Shown here: positions 1 through 6,570 of the stretch, in pieces
How positions within the stretch are numbered: the stretch's first letter is position 1
Layout of the letters: each line of letters begins with the position of its first letter
Source of the DNA: Myxococcales bacterium
GTDB lineage: Bacteria > Myxococcota > Myxococcia > Myxococcales > Myxococcaceae
DNA: 23,158 nucleotides
Reading direction: 5' to 3'
Assembly (NCBI GenBank): GCA_003153055.1
Contig: PMBV01000516.1
Location: forward strand, 1-23,158
Notes under the pieces: generated by a model
Seen by the model: the letters and a program-made list of their open reading frames with translations, nothing else
The model's database searches: none
Told to the model about the DNA's origin: nothing
Position numbers and translations under genes: made by a program

Positions 1-494
1 GATGGTTTTTCGCCCTTGTCGGTGATTTCGGATAGCTTTGTCGTGCCCTTCGGGACGCTGTCGGAATAGTATTTGTCGTCATAGACGATGTCCTCTGCCG
101 GTATATTCATGTTTTTGGAGATCCTTGCCCTCATCTTCTCGAATTCACCGCGAGCCTGCTCGGAGCTCACGTCGGCGACGCTCTCAGGATGGATGGCGAA
201 GTAGGGCATTGCACCTTTGGGTGGTGGCGGCGGTGAGTATTTGTTCAACGTGCTGCCGCATTGGTTCACGGCATCTGCAGTTACAGGGATCGCTGCTCCG
301 GCGACTTTGAGTGCCCGCTGTCGCCGCTCCTCGACGCCCGGGGCGTCCAGGCCGTCCTTCCACTGCAGTGTCTTGCCCTCGTTCCCCGGCTTCATTGTGG
401 GCGAGCCCTTCTCGATGGGGGCCTTCTCGAGGGGGGCGGGGACAACGTTCCAGGGAGAGCCGCTTTCAGTCTGCGAAATGCCGTCGATGCTCAT
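1..494 (-). CDS. Hypothetical protein, 5' part only (runs off left edge)
   Basis: An open frame of 164 codons begins at the ATG at 494-492 and runs without a stop off the window edge. The start is supported by an AAAGGAG ribosome-binding site at 504-510, nine bases upstream. The product starts MSIDGISQTESGSPWNVV. Its first 50 residues are rich in Ser, Pro, Gly and Lys, with no signal peptide or membrane segment; the later part is charged, with a DDKYYSDS patch. I do not recognise a family. Codons such as ATA, AAA, TAT and ACA are commoner here than in the neighbouring genes, so the gene may have been acquired by transfer. A leaderless, Ser/Pro-rich N-terminus would suit a secreted effector, but that is only a guess. 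It diverges from the lipoprotein gene at 758. Confidence 0.72.
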   Translation of the reverse strand, partial: MSIDGISQTESGSPWNVVPAPLEKAPIEKGSPTMKPGNEGKTLQWKDGLDAPGVEERRQRALKVAGAAIPVTADAVNQCGSTLNKYSPPPPPKGAMPYFAIHPESVADVSSEQARGEFEKMRARISKNMNIPAEDIVYDDKYYSDSVPKGTTKLSEITDKGEKP

Positions 495-527
495 TTGGAC
501 TTTCTCCTTTGGGTGGTGGGACGCCGA

Positions 528-563
528 CGGAATTCTCCTCCCCTCGTGGGCAGGGGAATTCCG
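528..563. promoter_or_regulatory. Inverted repeat in the leader of the left-edge gene
   Basis: CGGAATTC (528-535) is matched exactly by GAATTCCG (556-563). CCC (541-543) and GGG (553-555) can pair inside, leaving a loop of about nine bases. The element lies between the candidate -10 box and the start codon of the minus-strand gene, where an operator or a 5'-UTR hairpin would act. The pairing is read directly; the regulatory role is inferred. Confidence 0.45.
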
Positions 564-570
564 AAGAAGT

Positions 571-600
571 GTCATATCATTTTGCATTTCGCTCACCCAA
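571..600 (-). promoter_or_regulatory. Candidate promoter for the left-edge gene
   Basis: Read on the minus strand, TTGGGT (600-595) and TATGAC (576-571) are 18 bases apart in a locally AT-rich patch that stands out in this GC-rich region. They match the sigma-70 consensus at 3/6 and 4/6 positions. The rest of 495-757 shows no gene I can support. Confidence 0.3.
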
Positions 601-757
601 CTCCCAAGAGAGCCCCTCGGCCGGTCTTGGAGCGTGTATGACGGTCATCGCCTGGCACATCGCAGGCCGTCGGTGTCAGTGCCTCTGATCGTTTCCTCGA
701 GCTCGCGGCTACTGGACGAGACGTCTCACCTCTCACGTTGTCGACCCGGGGTCACCG

Positions 758-1219
758 ATGCGCGTCGCGAGCTACTTCGCAGGAATCCTTGGGGCATCCT
801 CACTCATTGGGTGCATCCCTGACGTCACTGGAGCGCCCTGCGTCACCTCAGACACGTGCCCGATCGGTCAGATTTGCAACGCGGGGCTGTGCGTCATGTT
901 CGGCTCCACGGCGGTGGTAGGAGGCGGAGGCGGGACACAGGGCGCTGGCGGAGGCTCGGGAACCAGCACCGGGCCGAGCGCGGGGATGCTTGGCGCTTCC
1001 TGCTCCAGCGACTCGCAGTGCCCCAGCGGCTGGTGTGCCACCGACAACCCGGCGGGCGAGTGCACGGCCGATTGTATGACTGACGCGGAGTGCGGAGTGA
1101 CGGGCGCGTGTCTCGCAGAGAGCGACGGGTACGGGACCTGCTACCTGCGCTGCTCCAGCAACGCTGGCTGCCGGAGCCGCTATGTGTGCGACGCGGCCGG
1201 AGTGTGTCTCCCCCAGTAG
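758..1219 (+). CDS. Small Cys-rich lipoprotein
   Basis: This 153-aa protein has a lipoprotein signal peptide ending in the lipobox LIGC, with the lipidated Cys at residue 19. A Cys-rich stretch (about 27-46) is followed by a Gly/Thr/Ser-rich linker (about 52-75). A second Cys-rich region to the C-terminus has the spacing SCSSDSQCPSGWC...CTADCMTDAECG...CYLRCSSNAGC, which looks like two or three small disulphide-bonded modules. Such proteins are common in myxobacteria and sit on the outer membrane or cell surface. No catalytic motif is visible. The start codon has only a weak upstream GGGGT. The specific role is unknown. Confidence 0.75.
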   Translation: MRVASYFAGILGASSLIGCIPDVTGAPCVTSDTCPIGQICNAGLCVMFGSTAVVGGGGGTQGAGGGSGTSTGPSAGMLGASCSSDSQCPSGWCATDNPAGECTADCMTDAECGVTGACLAESDGYGTCYLRCSSNAGCRSRYVCDAAGVCLPQ

Positions 1220-1377
1220 TGTGTGGAGTCGCTCGCCGGGGGGCGGCAGGTTCACGGGCACGAAGTTCACCAGCCCCCAAAGCACTGCACAGCATCAGCC
1301 CGACCAGGCCCGAGAGTCGTCCCAAGCGTCGGGCCGAGCGTGTCTCCTATGCATCGACCACGAAGGCTCTGCACGCC

Positions 1378-1477
1378 AGTCGCTGGTGACAGTTCCTCGG
1401 GGCTGAGGTGTTGTGGAAAGCAACCAACCACCGACCGTCATCGCGAGAGTTGAATGATCTGGCGGTCACCAGCGACT
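1378..1477. repeat. 13-bp perfect inverted repeat upstream of the hydrolase gene
   Basis: AGTCGCTGGTGAC (1378-1390) is the exact reverse complement of GTCACCAGCGACT (1465-1477), with 74 bases between. The interval also holds a small hairpin, CCTC/GAGG, near 1395-1408. The element lies in the 287-bp gap before the gene at 1507, ending 29 bp upstream of its start. It could be a paired operator, an attenuator stem or the ends of a tiny mobile element; I see no target-site duplication. No gene is supported in this gap. Confidence 0.55.
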
Positions 1478-1506
1478 AAACGCCCAATCCATCAACCGGA
1501 GGAAGC

Positions 1507-3330
1507 ATGTCCCGCTCACCCAGAGGCCTCGAGCCCCTGCCACCAGACAAGCCGTCTCGCCTGTTGCTCGGAGCGCTCGCGCTGGCATTGGCGTCGGCCT
1601 GTCAGGATTCAGGCACCCACACCACCAGGAGCTCGTTTCTCCTCACCACCCAGGACGGGACTCGAGTGGCGGTCACCGTGTGGGTTCCCGACCATCCCGC
1701 GGGCCAGACGATTCCGTCTGTGCTGCGGTTGACTCGATACTGGCGCGAGCTCGCGGTGTCTCCGGTGCTGCCGGCGCTCCAGCCGTACGACGACGTGGGA
1801 CCCGGACGGCCCTTTGTCGACCAGGGCTACGCGTGGGTCAGTGTCGATGCCCGGGGAACGGGGGCATCCTTCGGCTCGTCGAGAGGCCCCTGGACCCGCG
1901 AGGAGATCGCCGACTACGGCGAGGTCATCGATTGGGTCATCAAGCAGCCGTGGTCCAACGGTCGGGTCGGCGCGATCGGCGTCAGCTACGAAGGGACCGC
2001 CGCCCTGAAGCTGACCATGCTCCACCATCCGGCGCTGAAGGCCGTCGTGCCCCAGTACTTCTTCTACGATCCGGCGACCTCGGTGGTGCGCCCCGGAGGG
2101 GTCCTGTGCAAGGACTTCCTCCAGGGCTGGAGCGACGCCGTGGCTGGGCTCGATCGCAATGACTACTACTCGCTGTGCCGGCTGGACGAGGGCTCGGTCA
2201 CCCAGTGCACCCAGCTCCGGAGCCTGGTTCTCGGCGTGAGTCCGGTCGATGGCGCGTCGGGCCAGTCGCTCCTCACGGCCGCGGTGGCCGAGCACGCCAC
2301 GAACGTCAACGTCTACGAGGCCGGTCGAGCCTCGACCTACGCTGACGATCCGTTCGCCACCGTGCCCACCGACGATGTGGGGCCGATCTCGGTCGCCCCC
2401 GCGCTCGCTACCAGCCAGGCCCCGATGATGACGTGGGTCGGCTGGATGGACTCCTCCACCGTCCGAGGCGCGCTCCAGGCCTACGACGCGCTCCCGAACG
2501 TCCCCCAGCAGCTCATCATCGGCAGCTGGAGCCACGGCGGCTTCTACGACGCGGACCCCTCTCGTGCCGACGATGCCCCCCCAGAGCCCACCTCCGCCGA
2601 CCAGCAGGCGATGGCCCTCGCCTTCCTCGACGCCCACCTCAAGACAGACACGACGCTGGGCCGCAGCATCCGCTACTCGACGCTGGGAGAAACCGGGTTT
2701 CGTGAGACCACTGTCTGGCCTCCCCAGGGCGGGCACGAGACGACGCTGGCCTTCGATCAGGGCGGAGCGTTGATCGACGGCGCCCTGACCCCTTCGGCGG
2801 GGACCGACACCTACGCCGTCGACTTCACCACGACCTCGGGCGTGCTCAGTCGGTGGAGGACCCCGAACGGAGCACCCGATGTGGCCTACGGAGATCGCCA
2901 GGGCGCCGACGCTCGCGAGCTCGTCTACACCGGCGCGGCGCTCACCTCGGACTTGCGGCTCGTCGGCACGCCGCGAGTCGAGCTGGCGCTGTCCTCGACC
3001 CACGGTGACGGAGCCGTCTACGTGTACCTCGAGGACGTTCACCCGGACGGCCGCGTCGCCTACCTCACCGAGGGCGTGCGCCGGCTCATGTACCCCACTG
3101 ACTCCACGCGCCGGGCCGACGCGCGCCCGGTGACTCCCGGCGCGAAGCTGAAGCTGAGCATCAGCCTCGAGCCGCTCTCGGCCATCATCCGCACTGGGCA
3201 CCGGCTGCGGGTGGCCATCGCTGGACACGACCAGGACAACTTCGAGCGCCTTCCCTCGGAGGGCGAGCCGGTGCTGAGCATCTACCGTGGGCCAGACGAA
3301 TCGACTCTGACCCTTCCGGTGGGGAGCTGA
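1507..3330 (+). CDS. CocE/NonD family S15 hydrolase, lipoprotein
   Basis: A 607-aa alpha/beta hydrolase of the X-Pro dipeptidyl-peptidase/cocaine esterase (S15) family, which cleaves acyl esters or amides. A GGAGG site stands just before the ATG. The N-terminus is a signal sequence ending in ASAC, so Cys32 may be lipidated, although Ala at -3 is less usual. The family's N-terminal motif VSVDARGTGAS is present. The catalytic Ser160 lies in GVSYEG, the probable acid is Asp315 in GWMDSS, and the probable base is His343 in GSWSHGG. The C-terminal third (from about residue 420) is the jelly-roll domain typical of the family (PDVAYGDRQGAD... to AIAGHDQDNFERLP). Length is normal. The gene ends 2 nt before the next start, suggesting an operon. 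The true substrate cannot be read from sequence. Confidence 0.9.
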   Translation: MSRSPRGLEPLPPDKPSRLLLGALALALASACQDSGTHTTRSSFLLTTQDGTRVAVTVWVPDHPAGQTIPSVLRLTRYWRELAVSPVLPALQPYDDVGPGRPFVDQGYAWVSVDARGTGASFGSSRGPWTREEIADYGEVIDWVIKQPWSNGRVGAIGVSYEGTAALKLTMLHHPALKAVVPQYFFYDPATSVVRPGGVLCKDFLQGWSDAVAGLDRNDYYSLCRLDEGSVTQCTQLRSLVLGVSPVDGASGQSLLTAAVAEHATNVNVYEAGRASTYADDPFATVPTDDVGPISVAPALATSQAPMMTWVGWMDSSTVRGALQAYDALPNVPQQLIIGSWSHGGFYDADPSRADDAPPEPTSADQQAMALAFLDAHLKTDTTLGRSIRYSTLGETGFRETTVWPPQGGHETTLAFDQGGALIDGALTPSAGTDTYAVDFTTTSGVLSRWRTPNGAPDVAYGDRQGADARELVYTGAALTSDLRLVGTPRVELALSSTHGDGAVYVYLEDVHPDGRVAYLTEGVRRLMYPTDSTRRADARPVTPGAKLKLSISLEPLSAIIRTGHRLRVAIAGHDQDNFERLPSEGEPVLSIYRGPDESTLTLPVGS

Positions 3331-3332
3331 CC

Positions 3333-3929
3333 ATGAGCACCACCATGTCGCTCGCGCTTCTGCTGGCCACCCACTCGGCGCTCGCCCAGGTGCCCGAGGT
3401 CGCCGCCACGCCAGACGAGGCGGCCAGGCTCCGTGCTGGCGTGAGCCTCGCGACCGGAGTCTTCCTCGCCGGTGCCACACCCGAGCTCGACCTGACGGCC
3501 CGAGCGGGGGTGCAGCTCACTCGCCGGTGGGCGCTGGTCGGCGAGGCTGGCCTGACCTGGGGGCTGCCCAAGGAGACCGGCACCTTCCTCGCCTATGGCC
3601 ACCTCGGTGTCCTCGCCGAGGCCACCTTCGCCGACCGGTACTTCATCGCGGCCGGCCCGCTCGTCGCCTTCGGGCTGTGGTCGGCGCCGACTGGAACGGC
3701 CTCCGCCTCTGCGGCCGCGGGCCTCTTCCCGGGAGTGGATCTGCGCCTCGGCGCCGGCTTCGGCAGCCGCGACGACTCGGGCCGGAGACACCAATTCACG
3801 GTCGGCCTCGACGCGAAGCTGATGATCGCCGGGGCGGCGGTGAGCGCCTCGAGCGCTACGGCGCCGGCGACCATCGGCCCGGGGTTGGGCACGTCGTTGA
3901 TCCTCTTCCTGGGGTACGAGGCGAAGTGA
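3333..3929 (+). CDS. Probable outer-membrane or periplasmic protein
   Basis: A 198-aa protein whose signal peptide ends ALA|Q near residue 19. The rest has many short alternating segments rich in Gly, Ala, aromatic and hydrophobic residues (for example RAGVQLTRRWALVGEAGLTW and FLGYEAK at the end), as in a small outer-membrane beta-barrel. No enzyme motif is seen. The start lies 2 nt after the hydrolase stop (TGACCATG), so it is probably translated with that gene. The barrel assignment rests on residue pattern only. Confidence 0.72.
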   Translation: MSTTMSLALLLATHSALAQVPEVAATPDEAARLRAGVSLATGVFLAGATPELDLTARAGVQLTRRWALVGEAGLTWGLPKETGTFLAYGHLGVLAEATFADRYFIAAGPLVAFGLWSAPTGTASASAAAGLFPGVDLRLGAGFGSRDDSGRRHQFTVGLDAKLMIAGAAVSASSATAPATIGPGLGTSLILFLGYEAK

Positions 3930-4236
3930 AGTCCCCCGCGGCCACCTCGGATCTCGGTCTGGGTGGCCGGGGACGTGTGCCACACACCTGGAGTTCGGCC
4001 CGCCAGGGCATTTCCTCAGGCCGTTCGTGAGCTCTCCGCCACGTCGTCACCCGCTCCCTGACTGACTCAAGGTCGGTGGTCCGGTTCGCCTCTTCGAGCT
4101 GAATCTCGCCCTCCATGGGGAACCGCACATGATGTCGATGCTCCACCCTCTCGGCCTTCAGAACCGGGAGGCACAGCGAGACGTTCGCGCCATCGAGGAG
4201 TTCCTCCGCGAACGCGCTCGATGGGCCACGCGACAA
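3856..4236 (-). pseudogene. Coding-like minus-strand frame, possible relic
   Basis: Between about 4192 and 3970 this frame has high third-position GC and reads like protein (VSLCLPVLKAERVEHRHH, then PMEGEIQLEEANRTTDLES). The N-terminal part has no good ribosome-binding site. The 3' end would overlap the last 74 bases of the convergent gene at 3333-3929, where it turns into Pro/Arg-rich shadow sequence. I do not recognise a family. It may be a small unknown gene or the remainder of one. Confidence 0.28.
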
Positions 4237-4624
4237 AGGACCCCGCGTTCTCCGTCGCAGACCGTGAGCATGCCTTCGGACTGACGCGTCCTCTCGGTCG
4301 GTATTTGAATCGCGTCAGTGCAGAATGAAACACCGCTGTCGCTCACCCGGCCGACTGAATGCGACGAGCACACCTACGATCCCGACTGTCTCAACTGGCT
4401 CGGCACCCCGGGCTACATCGAGGCTGCCCAGGCGTACATCGCTGGCACGTGTGAGGCTCGGCCTGTCGTTCCCCAAGGCACGCGCACTGGGGAGCGCCGC
4501 ACGGTGTGTTCTCGCTGCAGCTCGCGATCCTCGCGGTGGGGCTCGGGCGAGACGCGCTCTTGGGGCAGCTGCGTCGTGCCCTGTGTCCGTATGCAGTGCT
4601 CCCGCTGGAGCGGAGGTCAGGGCC
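3930..4624. other. 695-bp stretch without a confident gene
   Basis: No intact gene is supported here. It holds two coding-like remnants: the minus-strand frame near 3970-4236 and the plus-strand frame at 4318-4490. The long plus-strand frame open upstream of the ABC gene (from 4325) is Arg/Ala/Pro-rich shadow sequence and is not its N-terminus. Confidence 0.5.
4318..4490 (+). pseudogene. Coding-like fragment upstream of ABC gene
   Basis: From a GTG at 4318 the frame reads TRPTECDEHTYDPDC and then NWLGTPGYIEAAQAY, with three Cys and GC-biased third positions. After about 4490 it becomes Arg/Ser/Cys-rich and loses coding character. There is no clear ribosome-binding site. This looks like a remnant of a gene whose 3' part is lost; the family is not recognised. 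Confidence 0.28.
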
Positions 4625-5443
4625 ATGAACGTGGAATACAAGGAGCTGGTACTCGAGGCGAAGGGCGTCACCTTGGAGCTCGAGGGCATGTCGATCCTCC
4701 GTGACGTGAACCTCGAGGTGCGCGATCTCGAGCGCGCAGGTCGCACCACTGGGCAGGTGGTCGGCCTGCTCGGACCTTCGGGGATCGGCAAGACGCAGCT
4801 GTTCCGGATTCTGGCCGGCCTCCAGAGGCCCACCGCGGGCTCGGTGAAGCTCACCGCTGGCGGTATTCCCGTGACCGCGGGCGCGGTGGGCGTGGTGGCC
4901 CAGGACTACCCGCTGTTCGAGCACCGAACGGTGCTGGGGAACCTCCTGGTCGCCGGGACTCAGGCAGGTCTGTCTCGAGCCGAGGCGGAGGAGAAGGCCC
5001 AGGCGCTGCTGGAGCGCTTCGGGCTCAGGTCGAAGGCAGGGGTCTACCCCGCGCGGCTGTCGGGCGGGCAACGGCAGCGCGTGGCGATCGCCCAGCAGGT
5101 GATGTGCAGCGAGCACTTCTTGCTGATGGACGAGCCGTTCTCCGGGCTCGACCCGCTGGCTGTGGACGAGGTGTGCGCGCTCATCACCGAGATCGCCTCT
5201 CAGGACACGCTCAACACCATCATCCTCGTCACCCATGACGTGGCCGCGGCGGTCGCGGTGGCGGATCATTTGTGGCTGTTGGGGCGTGACCGTGACGGCC
5301 GGGGTACGCCGCTCCCCGGGGCGAGGGTGCAGGCGACGTATGATCTCATCGAGCGAGGCGTGGCCTTTCAGCCCGAGGTCACCGCGACGCCACAGTACCG
5401 TGAGCTCGTGTCCGAGGTTCGCGCCGCCTTCAGCCGACTGTGA
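4625..5443 (+). CDS. ABC transporter ATP-binding protein
   Basis: A 272-aa ABC ATPase. The start at 4625 is chosen over longer in-frame starts because GGAGGT (4612-4617) lies seven bases upstream and family similarity begins here. Walker A is GPSGIGKTQ (Lys56), the Q-loop is VVAQDYPLFEH, the signature is LSGGQRQR (145-152), Walker B is LLMDEPFSGLDP (Asp169-Glu170) and the switch His is His204 in LVTHDVA. All parts needed for ATP hydrolysis are present. The layout resembles ATPases of the nitrate/taurine/sulfonate importer group, but no permease or binding-protein gene is adjacent, so the substrate cannot be assigned. The last 40 residues (TYDLIERGVAFQPEV onward) form a tail beyond the core fold. 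Confidence 0.9.
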   Translation: MNVEYKELVLEAKGVTLELEGMSILRDVNLEVRDLERAGRTTGQVVGLLGPSGIGKTQLFRILAGLQRPTAGSVKLTAGGIPVTAGAVGVVAQDYPLFEHRTVLGNLLVAGTQAGLSRAEAEEKAQALLERFGLRSKAGVYPARLSGGQRQRVAIAQQVMCSEHFLLMDEPFSGLDPLAVDEVCALITEIASQDTLNTIILVTHDVAAAVAVADHLWLLGRDRDGRGTPLPGARVQATYDLIERGVAFQPEVTATPQYRELVSEVRAAFSRL

Positions 5444-5463
5444 ATGCCGTCGCGCGACGGCAT
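5444..5463. terminator. 20-bp perfect palindrome between convergent genes
   Basis: ATGCCGTCGCGCGACGGCAT is fully self-complementary. It starts at the base after the ABC gene stop and ends 9 bp before the stop of the minus-strand lipoprotein gene. It can form an 8-bp stem with a GCGC loop in RNA from either strand. No U-tract follows on either side, so it would be an atypical bidirectional terminator or a 3'-end protecting hairpin. Confidence 0.6.
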
Positions 5464-5472
5464 GGCGGCGCT

Positions 5473-6570
5473 TCAATGGCAGGTGCCGTCGGTCTGAGGC
5501 GTCAGGTCGCAGTTGCAGCAGCACGAGGTCCCCGGGACCGCGACCTGGTGCGGTGCCGACGCCGAGCACGCGAAGGACCCCGGTTGGCAGCTGCTGCCGC
5601 CCCCGCCGGGAGGCCACGCCACCGGGGTCGCGCACACCACGGGGCGCACCCCCGTGATGCGACAACTGCCGGCGCCGCTCTCCGCACCGCACAGTCGACC
5701 GAAGGCTCCGGTATCGAGATCGAAGTGAGGGTGGTTATTCGACGCGCACCAGTCGCACGCCTGCTCGACGGGGCTGGCGCACCCGTTGCCGCAGCAGTTC
5801 GTGTAGAGACCGGGCACCGGGCCGACGCATGCGCAGTTGGGCTCCATGTCCGGTGCGCTGACGCACGGCCCACACTCCTGGTACCCTGAGCCCTTGCACT
5901 TGCAGTAGCCGCCACAGCGATCCGTCAGGGCCACGAGCACCGTGCCGCCGGGACCGTCGAGCTCGTAGCAGAGGCCCGAGGCCTCGGTGAGCCCGAGCCC
6001 CCATGCCGAGACGAATTTGCCGGTGGAGGGATCCACCGCGACCTGGCTGTTGCCGACGACCATCGGGCTCGATGCCGCGATGCCCACGCACGTTCCGCTC
6101 GCCGAGCCCTCGCACAGGGGCAGCCCGAGGCGAGCGGAGACTCCCGCCGCCGTCACCTCGACCTTCTCGAGTTGCGTGACGCCATTGCAGCCCCCCGTCG
6201 AGAGCGTGCAGTAGTAGGTGGCCCACGCCTGCGGGACCGTGGCGAGGCCGGCGTACCCCGGCTTGAAGCGGCAGACGCCTCCGATGCAATCGCCGAGCGG
6301 CGGCGGGCAGGTCTCCGCGGTGCACACCACCTGGGGGAGACAGAGGTCGATGCCGCTCGCCACGTGCAACGGCGCGCCGCGGGCGCCTCCGCAGGCACCA
6401 CCGTCTCCTCCGGCCATCACCCCGGCATCGGTCGCGCCGTCTTCGACCCCGGCGCCGCCGAGGCCTCCGTCATGGGAACTCGTTCCGTTCGAGCTCGCGC
6501 CGCACCCGGACAGCACGAGGAGCGCCGGGGCGAGCCAGTGAGCGCCACGGCCCCGCGGGTCTCGGCGCAT
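5473..6570 (-). CDS. Expansin/GH45-like double-psi beta-barrel lipoprotein
   Basis: A 365-aa Cys-rich lipoprotein. The start at 6570 is chosen because the signal peptide begins there (MRRDPRGRGAHWLAPALLVL) and ends in the lipobox LSGC (Cys23); a longer upstream frame has no such feature. A Gly/Ser/Asp-rich linker runs to about residue 65. The central region has the marks of a six-stranded double-psi barrel as in expansins, GH45 and RlpA: WATYYCTLSTGGCNG, then LTDRCGGYCKC with Asp217, then HPHFDLDTGAF with Asp284 in the HFD motif shared by expansins and GH45. The C-terminal 45 residues have a CCCNC cluster. Its ATG overlaps the chitinase stop (TAATG), so the two are translationally coupled. 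It probably binds, loosens or cuts a polysaccharide at the cell surface. Whether it is hydrolytic or only disruptive is undecided. Confidence 0.72.
   Translation of the reverse strand: MRRDPRGRGAHWLAPALLVLSGCGASSNGTSSHDGGLGGAGVEDGATDAGVMAGGDGGACGGARGAPLHVASGIDLCLPQVVCTAETCPPPLGDCIGGVCRFKPGYAGLATVPQAWATYYCTLSTGGCNGVTQLEKVEVTAAGVSARLGLPLCEGSASGTCVGIAASSPMVVGNSQVAVDPSTGKFVSAWGLGLTEASGLCYELDGPGGTVLVALTDRCGGYCKCKGSGYQECGPCVSAPDMEPNCACVGPVPGLYTNCCGNGCASPVEQACDWCASNNHPHFDLDTGAFGRLCGAESGAGSCRITGVRPVVCATPVAWPPGGGGSSCQPGSFACSASAPHQVAVPGTSCCCNCDLTPQTDGTCH

Noticed and set aside
1609..3480. 623-codon open frame on the minus strand opposite the hydrolase
   Set aside because: It is a shadow produced by GC-rich codon bias. 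Its translation is Arg/Gly/His-rich and matches no family, while the plus strand has a complete S15 hydrolase with triad and ribosome-binding site.
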